Positions 6,440-16,629 of a stretch of DNA of 54,684 nt are shown piece by piece. Made by a program: the position numbers and the translations under genes. The DNA is from Candidatus Riflebacteria bacterium HGW-Riflebacteria-1 (GTDB taxonomy: Bacteria; Muiribacteriota; Ozemobacteria; Ozemobacterales; Ozemobacteraceae), in the NCBI GenBank assembly GCA_002839445.1, contig PGYB01000026.1, positions 1-54,684 on the forward strand, given 5' to 3'. Position 1 is the stretch's first letter; every line of letters begins with the position of its first letter. A model generated the notes under the pieces. It ran no database searches, was not told where the DNA came from, and saw only the letters and a program-made list of their open reading frames with translations.

Positions 6440-9400
6440 TCACATCCCCTTTTTCCAACCTGGAAACCACTGCATAAGTTCTTCGACGCTGGCTTTATGT
6501 ATCCGGCGCCCGCCCAAAATTCTTTTAATGGCATTGCGTTTTATTCGCTTCTCAGCCCGTTTTTTTATAGTAGAACTGAGCAACTCGGGCTTGTCCCAGC
6601 TGCCGCTTACTGTCAGATCGACGAACGGAACACCAGTTGCACTATCCTGGGCCGTTGATGTCCACTTTTTCATTTTCTGACCGATCGCGCTCTGGCGAAG
6701 ACTCTGCGGGTTGATCATCAACTTTGCTTCAAGCTGCAGAGCCGTCGGGTTGAACTCACTGTTGCCGATCTCCAGACGCAGGTGCGGCCCGGCAAACAGG
6801 CCGTCAGCGATGAGAAGCCGCCCTTTATAAAGATCTTCCTCGTCAGAAGTCACATAAAAATTCAGCTGCCCGACCGAAAAATCAGGCTTCTCAAGAAAAT
6901 CCAGGCGATTCTTGCCCATCGCCGAAACATCGACCATCGGCAGGCCGGGCAGATGAATGTTCTTAAAATTAAGACTAAAAACGGCATCACGCTCACCCGG
7001 CCCGAGCCAGCCCGCCTTGAACGAACCGTCGAGAACGCCGCGAAAGCCGTCTTTATCTGCAATTGCAAGTTTTGCAAAATCAATATTCTGTAACCCGCCA
7101 TTGATGCTCATGGTAAATGGCTGGCCGGGCAGAAAGGTTCCCTTTGCTGCCTCAACGACAACCTGCCCGCCAAGCAGCCCGAGCACCGACTTTTCGACCT
7201 GCGCCGTACCAGTCGTCGGGTTGTAAGCGAACTTGACCTGACTGTTGCCAAACGGCACCGTAAACACCTGACCGCCAGCATCGTATTTAACCGTCATCTC
7301 GCTGCTGCTGACCTCAGCCGCCAGCTCGGGCCGGGCGATGGTGCCACTCAACTGCAGCTTGCCAGCCAGCCAGCCTTCCTGCGGAAACGACAGCGACTTG
7401 ACCACCATGCCGCCCAGCATTGCCAGCAGATCGGCTGGGAAAACGCGATCGAAGCTGCCCTGCAGACTAAGCCGCCCGGTGCGCGTCGGATCTTCGAGCC
7501 AGCCATCAGAAACCTTGAACAGCGAGCGGCCGAACTGACCCGACAGATTGCGCACACCAATGCGCGAATAACCTGAATCAGTGCGCCCGGCAAACTCAAG
7601 GTCGGCCGATAGCTTTTCAACATCATTCTTAAGCGCCCTGAACCCAAGCGCGGCGTCTTTTAAAGAAGCGCTGCCGGTGGCCAGAATGCGGTCGGGAGTT
7701 CCGGCCATGCTGAATTTCCCGGCAAGATCACCACTCTTGACCTGCACCGCGCCAACAAGGGCCTTGGGCAACAATCCGGCCGCGAGAAAGTCGTAGATTC
7801 TGACCATGCGCAAACCGGTCAGTTCGGCATCAAGCCGCTCGATTTCAGGCTTAAAGCCACCGCGGAGATTCTTGAGATGCGCCTTGCCGGTTATGCTGAC
7901 TATGGCGTCAAGAATCTTGCCGGTAAAGCTCTTGATTTCGATACCGAAAAAGCGGTCGTCACGCTTGTCAAATGTCGCGCTGCCGGCAAAGTCACGTGCC
8001 AGCAGGACCGCCTGACCACTCTTTTCGAACAGAGGAAAATCAAGATTTATTTTTGAAAAATTAACGCTGCCACGGCTTGAGGGCGCAGCAAATCGGCCAT
8101 CAAGATCAGCCTGCGCCGAAAAGTTTCCCGAAAGAGAGAATGGCACGGCAAAACGGCCAATTCTAGCGATTTCAGAGGCAAGAGTCTCGATTTTACTGCT
8201 GCTCAAAGAGATTTTGCATTTGTCGAACTTCTGCTGACCCGGCAGAATTCGGCCTTCTGCCTTCACGATCGCGCCAAAAATCTGCGAATCACCTTTTAGC
8301 GTCAGCTCAGGGCTGACAAACAGCTTGTTTACGCGAACCTCAGCATTGGTTTTGCCAAGATCAAAGGTAACACCCTTTACCTGAAGCGCGGCGTCACCGG
8401 CTTTGATAACCGCGAGATAGGCATCTGCATCATTTTTCAGCTGAACGTAGAAAGGCAGTTTTGCCGAGAACTGCGGCATATTGAGGTTAAGCGCCGGAAA
8501 CCGCAGCCAGCCTTCGAGCAGAGGATGTTCGAGCGATCCCGAGCCGAGAAAGGCAAAGTTAAAGTTGCCGGTCAGCAGTAACGGGTATTTCTTGAGAAAC
8601 GCCGCGCCTTCGGGTTGCGTTTTAATCGCTTCGATGAGCCGGGTAAAATTTGCGCCACCGCCCTTGAAACTAAGAGTCTCAAGCGTTTTTGCGCGCAACG
8701 AAGCTTTGGTCTCGAATTGCATCGGAATGCCGAAAAAACCGAGACTGGCGTCTAATTTCACCTGATTCGGCTTTTCGCCCTGCGCAAGGTTAAACTTATC
8801 GGTGACAGCAGCCGCAAGCAGGTTTTCAGCCCAGAGCATTTTGCCGCGCCTTATAAACAGCATTTTTTTGATATCGAGGTCGGCACGGTTCTCTTCTGCT
8901 GATGAGCTGAGCTTGCAACTCGCAAGGCGTTCCCCGATCAGTTCAATGCGGTCAAAATCGGGGCGATGCGAGAGGCCGAGAGAGGCCTGCAGACGCTCAG
9001 ACGAAATTTCAAACACGCCGTTACCGGCTGTAGAAAGCGCAACATCTGCTTCATAATCTTTAACAAAAGGTGCGGCTTCGGCAATGGTCGCTCGCGCGGT
9101 CGTTTTGATCTCGAGATTTTCAATTCGTGCCAACAGCTCATCACAAGTCAGTGTGCCTGACGCCAGTTCGGCCCGACCGTGCAACTCAACAAAGTCCGCC
9201 GGGTTAACGCGGCTGATGATGCGCGCACCATCAAAATCAAGCTCGATCAGGCTGCTTTTCCAGTCGTCGATTTCGGCAAAACCGGTCGAAACTTGCAGCG
9301 GGCCGATAACATCTACGCGTGTAAGATAGGTCATGAGCTGATCGCGCATCCTGGCCGGCAGAAGATTGACCGGCAACATGCCTGAAACACTGCCTTCTCT

Positions 9401-10894
9401 GACGATTCCGGCATTAAATGCAAAATTGCTGTATCTGATCGCCTTATTATCAATTGTGCGAACAAAGGAAATATTGGCAGAGCCTGAATTGCGCGAAAAG
9501 TTGGCGGTCAGCTGATGTGAGCCGGGAAGCAGGCGTGAGTAGGTCGCAGCAACGGCAAGCTTGTCGCCGGCAAGATCTGATTCGATGCGCGTGCCGATAT
9601 TTGCCTCGTCTGCGTAGTTAAGCCAACCCGAATGCCGGTTGTGAATGCCGGCTGTATCGAATTCCAGCCGGTTGATTACAGCAAGACGTTCAGCGCTTTC
9701 AGCTGTCAGATAGATATTCTCGATAACCGGCATGTAAGGCAGGCGCACCTCGGCGCTGGCCAGTTCTATTTTAACCTGAGCGTCATAAAGCGGCTGCTGG
9801 CCTTTGCAGACGAACTTAGCCTGCATGCTGCCGGCAATATTATACTCTGCCGGAAGCCAGTCTTTAACCAGATCATTAAACTGTGAAATATGGAGCACAC
9901 CATTGAGGCCACGAATTCTATCGGGCAAACTGGTCTGCCGCCGCGCCCATACCCATTCAAGATTGAGTCTCTCACGATGTCTGCCGTCGTAGAGGTTTAC
10001 TTTGCGGCCGTCCTGACCGATGTTGTCGACGGCAAGGCTGTAGCTCTGGCCAAGACCGTCAAAAGAGATGGTAAAATTGCCGTTTTTCTTGAGGCGTGTC
10101 ACCTGAAAGCGCAAAAAATCAGCCTTATCGGGCAACGACACCTGCAGAATATGTGAGAAAAAGTCTTCAGCCGGGTATTTGCGCAAAGAAAGATTGATGC
10201 CCGACATCTGCCAGGTCTTTGCCGGCAGCCTGAAAATTCTTGCAGCAAAATCGTCACTGATCAGCCGGTCTGGATTCGGCACAAGAATAGAAAGATTATT
10301 TATGCGAATATCTGCGAGATAGCGATCAGCAACCGACTGCGCGCGATCCTGTTTCTGCCAGCGTGTTTCATCACCAGTAGTGACGATCGGTTCGCTGCTC
10401 GAGAAATCCCAGCTTCCCCGCCCTTTTTCATTGCGTCTGAGGCTGAGCGCCGGGTTGTCAATCGTCACTTTCTGAAGGATCAGTTTGCCAAAGAGAATGT
10501 CGAACAGCGAGTATTTAAGCGATACTTTGGGCACAGTCAAAACTGTTGAAGCCGACTCAAAATGCGAATTCTGAATCAGTACATTTTCGATTTCGACGCC
10601 ATAGAGCAGGTTGCCAGAAACCGAGCCCATGTGCAGGTTAAAGCGCCCCTGCGTCAGGTTGGGAATTACGCCCTGCTTGATATGCCCTTCGATCAGATCT
10701 GAGTTTAACCGGAAAAAGTTAAAAAAGAACACAGTGGCCAGAGCAAGAAAAAGCAGTGCCACCAGCATCAGAAAGCGCCGCAGATATTTGCGCAGTTTCC
10801 TTCGCTGTCCCCCGCCCTGCTGATGTTCGAGCTTTCGCCGTTCGAGTTCACGGGCAATACTTTCGAGCCTCTGGGTATTTATATTCTCTTCCAT
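6440..10894 (-). CDS. AsmA/TamB-like giant envelope protein
   Basis: About 1484 residues: a charged cytoplasmic N-terminus, one membrane anchor near residues 40-60, then more than 1400 residues of repeating beta-strand segments, as in the bridge-like AsmA superfamily (TamB, YhdP, YdbH). The region just after the anchor (LLYGVEIENVLI, then VSLKYSLFDILFGKLILQKVTIDNP) matches the usual first repeats of TamB/AsmA proteins. These proteins span the periplasm with a hydrophobic groove and carry phospholipids to the outer membrane. ATG 10894 is preferred over ATG 10930 because AGGGG precedes it and the charged helix starts there. It is the first gene of a two-gene operon with the FHA protein. Confidence 0.8.
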   Translation of the reverse strand: MEENINTQRLESIARELERRKLEHQQGGGQRRKLRKYLRRFLMLVALLFLALATVFFFNFFRLNSDLIEGHIKQGVIPNLTQGRFNLHMGSVSGNLLYGVEIENVLIQNSHFESASTVLTVPKVSLKYSLFDILFGKLILQKVTIDNPALSLRRNEKGRGSWDFSSSEPIVTTGDETRWQKQDRAQSVADRYLADIRINNLSILVPNPDRLISDDFAARIFRLPAKTWQMSGINLSLRKYPAEDFFSHILQVSLPDKADFLRFQVTRLKKNGNFTISFDGLGQSYSLAVDNIGQDGRKVNLYDGRHRERLNLEWVWARRQTSLPDRIRGLNGVLHISQFNDLVKDWLPAEYNIAGSMQAKFVCKGQQPLYDAQVKIELASAEVRLPYMPVIENIYLTAESAERLAVINRLEFDTAGIHNRHSGWLNYADEANIGTRIESDLAGDKLAVAATYSRLLPGSHQLTANFSRNSGSANISFVRTIDNKAIRYSNFAFNAGIVREGSVSGMLPVNLLPARMRDQLMTYLTRVDVIGPLQVSTGFAEIDDWKSSLIELDFDGARIISRVNPADFVELHGRAELASGTLTCDELLARIENLEIKTTARATIAEAAPFVKDYEADVALSTAGNGVFEISSERLQASLGLSHRPDFDRIELIGERLASCKLSSSAEENRADLDIKKMLFIRRGKMLWAENLLAAAVTDKFNLAQGEKPNQVKLDASLGFFGIPMQFETKASLRAKTLETLSFKGGGANFTRLIEAIKTQPEGAAFLKKYPLLLTGNFNFAFLGSGSLEHPLLEGWLRFPALNLNMPQFSAKLPFYVQLKNDADAYLAVIKAGDAALQVKGVTFDLGKTNAEVRVNKLFVSPELTLKGDSQIFGAIVKAEGRILPGQQKFDKCKISLSSSKIETLASEIARIGRFAVPFSLSGNFSAQADLDGRFAAPSSRGSVNFSKINLDFPLFEKSGQAVLLARDFAGSATFDKRDDRFFGIEIKSFTGKILDAIVSITGKAHLKNLRGGFKPEIERLDAELTGLRMVRIYDFLAAGLLPKALVGAVQVKSGDLAGKFSMAGTPDRILATGSASLKDAALGFRALKNDVEKLSADLEFAGRTDSGYSRIGVRNLSGQFGRSLFKVSDGWLEDPTRTGRLSLQGSFDRVFPADLLAMLGGMVVKSLSFPQEGWLAGKLQLSGTIARPELAAEVSSSEMTVKYDAGGQVFTVPFGNSQVKFAYNPTTGTAQVEKSVLGLLGGQVVVEAAKGTFLPGQPFTMSINGGLQNIDFAKLAIADKDGFRGVLDGSFKAGWLGPGERDAVFSLNFKNIHLPGLPMVDVSAMGKNRLDFLEKPDFSVGQLNFYVTSDEEDLYKGRLLIADGLFAGPHLRLEIGNSEFNPTALQLEAKLMINPQSLRQSAIGQKMKKWTSTAQDSATGVPFVDLTVSGSWDKPELLSSTIKKRAEKRIKRNAIKRILGGRRIHKASVEELMQWFPGWKKGM

Positions 10895-11225
10895 GCCCCT
10901 GATTTTACCATATTCATCTTCCTGCAGCATAAAAATTGTTACACACTGTTACCCAATGTACAGTTACAAACCATTTGATTACTGAAAAAGGGCCTAGAGG
11001 TATTTCGTTTTACTTTTATGCATTTTTCCGCATATTCGCGCAGATTGTGTTAGGAAAACTGTAAAAATTTCTGAATAATCTGCGGGAATCCTTTAATCTG
11101 CGGATAACTCTGCAAAAGAGCCTGTATGATTATAGCGGCACCTGGAAGTCCTCATGAACAGGAAAATGGATTGTATGTATAGTTGCACTTGATTTTTACT
11201 GCTGCAATGTCGTAAATTAACGGGC
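10895..11225. other. Divergent regulatory region between the AsmA-like and tandem-kinase genes
   Basis: This gap of about 330 bp separates two divergent operons. It contains a dispersed block (11073-11132) and a 29-nt block (11146-11174) that both recur upstream of the kinase gene at 28994. A possible promoter for the rightward gene is TTGATT (11189-11194), an 18-bp spacer and TAAATT (11213-11218), which would start RNA almost at the ATG. No clear leftward promoter was identified. Confidence 0.45.
11073..11174 (+). repeat. Kinase-leader repeat B, copy 1
   Basis: Bases 11073-11132 match the reverse complement of 29141-29200 at 54 of 60 positions. Bases 11146-11174 match the reverse complement of 29066-29094 at 28 of 29. 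The sequence between them differs (13 versus 46 nt). Both copies lie 50-75 bp upstream of a Ser/Thr kinase gene and in the same orientation relative to it. The second block contains AGTCCTCATGAACAGG. Confidence 0.85.
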
Positions 11226-14200
11226 ATGTTCAAACCAGAACAGATAATCGGCAGGCATTACAAAATTCTGTCGCGACTCGGAGCCGGGGGTATGGGGCAG
11301 GTCTATCGTGCCCTCGATATAAACCTCGGGCGTGAGGTTGCGATCAAGTTTCTGCTTGCCGACATGGCTAAAGAGCAGGAAATCGTCAATCGCTTTCTCA
11401 ATGAAGGCCGAACTCTCGCGACGATCAACCACCCTGCAGTCATCAATGTTTACGCTTCTGATGTCGAGGAAGGTGGCGTGCCTTTTCTGGTCATGGAATT
11501 CGTCGATGGCAAAAGCATCGGCCAGCATGCCGCAACGCTCAAGGAACAGCCGGTAATACTGGTAAATCATTTTATACAGATGCTCAGCGGCATACACTCA
11601 TGTCATCAGAAAGGTATTATTCATCGCGATCTGAAGCCTGACAATGTGCTTATCAATAAAGAAGGTCAGCTCAAGATCGTCGATTTTGGCATAGCTAAAA
11701 CAGCTACCCGCCACACCAGAACCGGCATGGCAATTGGCACACCGCACTACATGTCACCGGAACAGTGCCTGGGCAAAGCCGATATTACAGCGAAGACCGA
11801 TGTTTACGCATCTGGAGTCATGTTATTCGAATTTCTCACCGGCAGACTGCCTTTTAATATCGAAAGTCATGCCGACGACCCGGCGCTGGCAATAGCATTG
11901 ATGCACCTCAATGACACTCCCGATTACCAAGAGTTCTCGCAGGTTGCGCAGGGCGACAGTTTCAAATCTCTTGTCAGCAGCATGCTGGCCAAGAAACCTG
12001 ACGAACGCCCGGAGATCCCGCAAATCCTCGAAACGCTCAAGCAGATCCTGAATCGCCTGCGCGTTGCCGAAGGCATCACAGACCCGACCGCTTCGACTTT
12101 TGCTACCGTTGGCGAGATTTACCAGATTCAGCAGGAAATCGGCAGTGGCGGCATGGGCAAGGTTTACAAGGCTCTTGATACTTCGCTGAATCGCATTGTC
12201 GCGATCAAAGTGCTGCACGACGCGACTTCTGGCAACAATTCTCTCGTCGACAGGTTTATCCAGGAAGGGCAGACGCTGGCTACAGTTGGGCACCGTAACG
12301 TCATGGGCATTTACGCTTCCGGACGCGACAAAGTTACCGGCAGACCATTTCTGGTCATGGAACATATCGAAGGCAAGCCACTGTCTCAGCTAAAACAGGC
12401 GATAAACAAAGACAGTCGCCAGGCAGTCCCGGTCATGCTGCAGCTGGCCGAAGGTATCGCCGCCTGCCATGACCGCAACATCATACATCGCGATTTAAAG
12501 CCCGCCAACATAATAATAACGCCAAACGGTCTGGTCAAAATTCTTGACTTTGGCATTGCCAAAACCCAGACCAGCCTTACCAAAACCGGAATGACCGTGG
12601 GCACTCCCGAATACATGTCGCCAGAGCAGTGCACCGGCAGCCGCAATATTTCTGGCAAATCAGATATTTATTCGCTCGGTATCATTTTCTGGGAACTGAT
12701 CTTCGGCAGCGTGCCCTACAAGGCAGACGGACCGCAGAACGCGGAGTTGTCAATTGCCCTTAAACACATAGAGGCAACGTTGCCGGCGCAGGCGGCTATT
12801 CCAGACATGAGCATGGTGCCGATAATCGGGCTGGTCAGACGCATGCTCGACAAGAGCCCGGAAGCGCGCCCAAGCGAAAACGACATAATCGACACGCTTG
12901 AGGGCTGGCTGAGCGAGCACGCGCCAGAATCGCTGCCACACTCGACTACCGGGCGGCGTTCGACTTCGCGCTCTGGTGTTTCGTCGCTGTCGGGCCTGGT
13001 AAAAGACTCTGACAAGCCAGCAGGCGGCAAGAATTATGTATTGCCGGCAGCGCTGGTATTACTGCTTGGCGCAGGTGGCGTTGGCATTTATTACCGCATG
13101 AGTGGTGATAAAACCGGGCAAGCAAGGGTGACCGCGATCGGTGAATTGATTGCCAGCCGCAATTTTGAAGAAGCCCGCCGCCAGCTTGACGAATTTTCCA
13201 ACACTGACGAGGGGCGAAAATTCGCGCCGGAAATACGCCAGAAGCTGACCCTGGCCTTGATCGCAAGCGCCGAAACTGCTGAGAACAGCAAAGACTTTGA
13301 CACAGCCATCCGACTGTTCGGTCAGGCAATCGCACTCGACCCGACCAACCCGAAAGCGGCTCTGACGCTTTCCCGTCTGCAACAGGAAAAAGAAAAATAT
13401 GATCGGCTGCGAAACCGCATAGACACCCTTAACAAGCAGGCTCTGGCCCTCGTCGACAAGCTTGAGCCGGCTTCTGGCACACGTGAACTCCAGTCGGTCA
13501 TGAAAGAGCTTGTGAGCCTTGGTATGGCCAGCACCAGCGCTGACATCGCCAGCGCCTGGCAGGCTCGTTTCATCAACCTCGGCGAACAGACGCTGAGCAG
13601 CAACCCGCAGAAATCGCTCGCTTATTATCAGGACCTGCAGATGTATTTTCCTGATAAAGAGGGACTGAAAGTGCTTATTGATGACGCCGAAAAGCGCGCC
13701 AGTGAGCGTGAGCAGGAACTCACCCAGGCAACCATGCTCAGCACGCTCAAGACCGCCCTTGATTCGGCAATTGAGAACTTTGTTCCCGGGCAAAAACCAG
13801 ATCTTATCTGCCAGCAGATAATGAAGGTGCAGGAACTGGGCGATCCGGCCGCGGCAGACGAATTCAGCCGCCGGCTGGGCGATAAGATCGCAAAAGAAGC
13901 CGACAACTGGATTGTCAGCAACCCGCAGAAAGCGATTGAACTGTTTAATTCGGCAAAACTGACCTGCCCGGTGCTGCCGGGCCTGGATACCAAGGTTAAG
14001 CTTGCTGAAGAAAGCCTTTTGAGCATGCGTTCGTCTGAAGAACTAAAAAAAGAACGCGATGATCTCGCCGCCGCGGTTGCCGGTCAGATCAAGTCGGTAG
14101 TTCCGCCGGCAGCGGTTGAAGCTATTCTGCAGCAGATCGACAAGCTGGCAACTTACGCTGATTCGGCAGATCTCGTCGATAAAAATCGTGACGATCTCTA

Positions 14201-16502
14201 TCAGAAATATTTTGGCAAAACCTCTGAACTCATTGAAAAATCACCGGCAGAAGCACTCAAGACTCTGCAGATCTGCATTCAGATCAAACCAGGCGCTACC
14301 GGGCTTGATGACGTCAAGACCCAGATTGAATCACGCATTCGTCAGGAAGAAGAGCGCAGAGCAGCCGAAGAAAAGAAACAGCGTGCTGAGCGGATGACTG
14401 CGTCTATAAACACGGTCTACACCGAAATTAAAAAGGCCAGGATTCCGGCTGATGTTGCTCGAATCAGACAATCCATCGCCGGCGTGCTGCAGGAATTTTC
14501 TGATGCCGATGCGGCTGGCAAGCTTGAGCAACACCTGCTTGACCGCTGTAACGATGAACTGAAAAAGTTTGAGAGTTCGGCGCCAGACAAGGCAACCGCC
14601 CTTGCTGCCGAGCTCAAGCTTGTATATCAGGATAACGCCAGCTATCAGGCTGAGTTGAGCGCTCTAGAGACCAGGCTTGCCGAAAAAGCCAGGCTGGCAG
14701 CGAGTAAACGTGCCATCGACACACATGCTGCCAGCATTAGAAAATTTGCCGATAACCCGCAAGCAGCTGGAGTAAGTGAAACTTTAAAGCTTTTCGAAGA
14801 GATCAAAAATCTTGACGCTGGCTACGACACTGCAAATCTGCTGCGCGAGAGCGTCGGCAAGATGCGCGCGAGATTTCAGCAGGCAGATAATGCCGGCGAA
14901 GCTGAGCGCATTCTCAAGGTTTTGCAGGCATTCGACAAAAGCAGCAGCGTAGATATCAGCAAAGAACTGGAAACACTTGCAGAAGCAAAGCTGGCTGAGG
15001 CCGGAGCACGCATAAAGAATTTTAAGCCGGGCAAAGACATTTCTCCGGTTCTGGATTCGCTGGGCAGCTACGACAACTGGAACCAGAAAGACCAGAAAAG
15101 TGCCATGATCAACCTGACTCGCGAAAACTATGTTAAGGCAATCAACGTTGTCAGCGAAAAATCGGCTGAAGAGGCGCTGGTCTTGCTAAAGCAGCTCTAC
15201 AAACTGCCAGGTCTCGGCAGCGACGCGCAACTGAAGGCGCTTGAACAGACGTTGGGCAAGCTTGACGCTGAACAGAAAACGCCAAAGGTCGACCCGCGGG
15301 TAGAGCAGTATTCAACGCAGATCGAACAGATAATCAACGGCAAACAGTTGCTGCAACAGGCCGGCAATCTGCAGACGCTTCTGCAGAATCTCGAATCTCT
15401 TGGCGAAACGGCCAAGGCCGGCACATATCGAACGGCGGCGGCGACAAAAATGCTAGCCGAGTCTGAAAAATTTCTGGCACAGAAAGATTTTGACAATGCC
15501 ACCAGAACAGCCAATTCAGCCAGACAGCTACACCCTGAAAATCAGCAGGCCGCACAAATCTTGACGCGAATAAGTGAGACCCGCAACAGGGCGCAGGCCG
15601 AGGCAGAAGCCGCCGCCAAAGCAGCAGCACTGGCGGCGAGCGAACCCACTGTCGGGCCGCAGGGCAATTATAAAACAATTTCTGACGCCCTTAAGGTTGC
15701 CAAAGATGGTTCAACGGTTAAAATACAGGCGGGCAGCTATAATGAAACGTTGGTGCTGAATGGCAACGTCAGTCTGCAAGGCGAAGCAGCGGCAAAATGC
15801 GTGATCAACTCTTCCAGCGGGCCGACCCTGACTTTATCAGGAAACGGCAAAATCAGCGGCCTTACGCTCACCAACAACTCAGGCTCAAAAGCCCCCACTG
15901 TCCTCATAATTGCCGGCAGCAAAGAGGTCAGCGGCTGCGTAATTTCTAACACAACACCAGGCAAAGCGCCAGACTGGGTCGCGGCGGTCGAGATCCGCGG
16001 CGGGAGTCCGACAATTCTAAGCAATACCATCAATGGCTCTAAGGCCATGGGAATTACCGTAACTGGCGGCAATCCGACGATTAACGGCAATCATGTGAGT
16101 GGCTGCGGAGTCTATGGCATCTGGTTCAGCGGCCCCACAAGAGCCAAGGCTTCTAACAATACAGTTACCCAGAACGGCAAGTCAGGGGTTGGCATCAAAG
16201 ACCGCGCCGCACCCGAATTTACCCGCAACACCGTCAGCGGCAACAATGAGAATGGCCTGTTAATCTATCAGGGTGGCGGCGGAACTATAGATGGAAACAT
16301 ATTCAGAGACAATGCAGTTGCCGGCATAGACGTCTGGGATGCCCAGCCCGCCGCGATCAGCAATAATGTCATCGAAAACAACCGCAAGCATGGCATTACG
16401 GTTCGCGGCAGCAAGGCCCACGCGAAACTTGGCAGAAACAGCTTTAAGGGCAACAGCGGTAAAGAAGTAAATAATTCTGGTGGAACTATCAGTGAGTTGT
16501 AA
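11226..16502 (+). CDS. Tandem Ser/Thr protein kinase with extracytoplasmic helical repeats and beta-helix
   Basis: This 1758-residue protein has two Hanks-type kinase domains in one chain. Kinase 1 (about 12-275) has Lys41, HRDLKPDN (His133-Asp135), DFG (Asp153) and SPE. Kinase 2 (about 299-565) has Lys328, HRD (421-423), DFG (Asp441) and SPE. Both look catalytically complete. A membrane segment follows at about 604-623. Some 850 residues of helical, TPR-like repeats and a long charged coil come next, then a right-handed beta-helix from about 1475 to the end. The last part is built of short NosD/pectate-lyase-like coils such as GITVTGGNPTINGN. The kinases should face the cytoplasm and the rest the periplasm. 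The beta-helix may sense glycans or cell-wall material (inference). The exported TPR protein lies downstream. Confidence 0.88.
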   Translation: MFKPEQIIGRHYKILSRLGAGGMGQVYRALDINLGREVAIKFLLADMAKEQEIVNRFLNEGRTLATINHPAVINVYASDVEEGGVPFLVMEFVDGKSIGQHAATLKEQPVILVNHFIQMLSGIHSCHQKGIIHRDLKPDNVLINKEGQLKIVDFGIAKTATRHTRTGMAIGTPHYMSPEQCLGKADITAKTDVYASGVMLFEFLTGRLPFNIESHADDPALAIALMHLNDTPDYQEFSQVAQGDSFKSLVSSMLAKKPDERPEIPQILETLKQILNRLRVAEGITDPTASTFATVGEIYQIQQEIGSGGMGKVYKALDTSLNRIVAIKVLHDATSGNNSLVDRFIQEGQTLATVGHRNVMGIYASGRDKVTGRPFLVMEHIEGKPLSQLKQAINKDSRQAVPVMLQLAEGIAACHDRNIIHRDLKPANIIITPNGLVKILDFGIAKTQTSLTKTGMTVGTPEYMSPEQCTGSRNISGKSDIYSLGIIFWELIFGSVPYKADGPQNAELSIALKHIEATLPAQAAIPDMSMVPIIGLVRRMLDKSPEARPSENDIIDTLEGWLSEHAPESLPHSTTGRRSTSRSGVSSLSGLVKDSDKPAGGKNYVLPAALVLLLGAGGVGIYYRMSGDKTGQARVTAIGELIASRNFEEARRQLDEFSNTDEGRKFAPEIRQKLTLALIASAETAENSKDFDTAIRLFGQAIALDPTNPKAALTLSRLQQEKEKYDRLRNRIDTLNKQALALVDKLEPASGTRELQSVMKELVSLGMASTSADIASAWQARFINLGEQTLSSNPQKSLAYYQDLQMYFPDKEGLKVLIDDAEKRASEREQELTQATMLSTLKTALDSAIENFVPGQKPDLICQQIMKVQELGDPAAADEFSRRLGDKIAKEADNWIVSNPQKAIELFNSAKLTCPVLPGLDTKVKLAEESLLSMRSSEELKKERDDLAAAVAGQIKSVVPPAAVEAILQQIDKLATYADSADLVDKNRDDLYQKYFGKTSELIEKSPAEALKTLQICIQIKPGATGLDDVKTQIESRIRQEEERRAAEEKKQRAERMTASINTVYTEIKKARIPADVARIRQSIAGVLQEFSDADAAGKLEQHLLDRCNDELKKFESSAPDKATALAAELKLVYQDNASYQAELSALETRLAEKARLAASKRAIDTHAASIRKFADNPQAAGVSETLKLFEEIKNLDAGYDTANLLRESVGKMRARFQQADNAGEAERILKVLQAFDKSSSVDISKELETLAEAKLAEAGARIKNFKPGKDISPVLDSLGSYDNWNQKDQKSAMINLTRENYVKAINVVSEKSAEEALVLLKQLYKLPGLGSDAQLKALEQTLGKLDAEQKTPKVDPRVEQYSTQIEQIINGKQLLQQAGNLQTLLQNLESLGETAKAGTYRTAAATKMLAESEKFLAQKDFDNATRTANSARQLHPENQQAAQILTRISETRNRAQAEAEAAAKAAALAASEPTVGPQGNYKTISDALKVAKDGSTVKIQAGSYNETLVLNGNVSLQGEAAAKCVINSSSGPTLTLSGNGKISGLTLTNNSGSKAPTVLIIAGSKEVSGCVISNTTPGKAPDWVAAVEIRGGSPTILSNTINGSKAMGITVTGGNPTINGNHVSGCGVYGIWFSGPTRAKASNNTVTQNGKSGVGIKDRAAPEFTRNTVSGNNENGLLIYQGGGGTIDGNIFRDNAVAGIDVWDAQPAAISNNVIENNRKHGITVRGSKAHAKLGRNSFKGNSGKEVNNSGGTISEL

Positions 16503-16535
16503 GCTATCGAGGGACCTGCAATATTCTGTAAACTT

Positions 16536-16574
16536 GAGATTACTTCGCGAGGAACTAAGTGACGAAGCAATTTC
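16536..16574. repeat. Degenerate palindromic element
   Basis: GAGATTACTTCG (16536-16547) faces CGAAGCAATTTC (16563-16574), a degenerate copy of the palindrome at 3623-3702. It lies in the 127-bp gap between the tandem kinase and the TPR protein. It has no T tract, so it is not an obvious terminator. Confidence 0.6.
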
Positions 16575-16629
16575 AATGAAATCGAATTTTGCAAGTTGCT
16601 CTATCGAAAAGTAAATCCGGGGGTTCTTC

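Noticed and set aside
13059..13793. A 244-residue frame on the minus strand inside the tandem kinase gene
   Set aside because: It lies wholly within the clearly coding kinase gene, has no ribosome binding site or recognisable domain, and is a shadow frame.
16536..16574. A terminator between the tandem kinase and the TPR gene
   Set aside because: The hairpin has no T tract and matches the dispersed palindrome family, so the two genes may still be co-transcribed.
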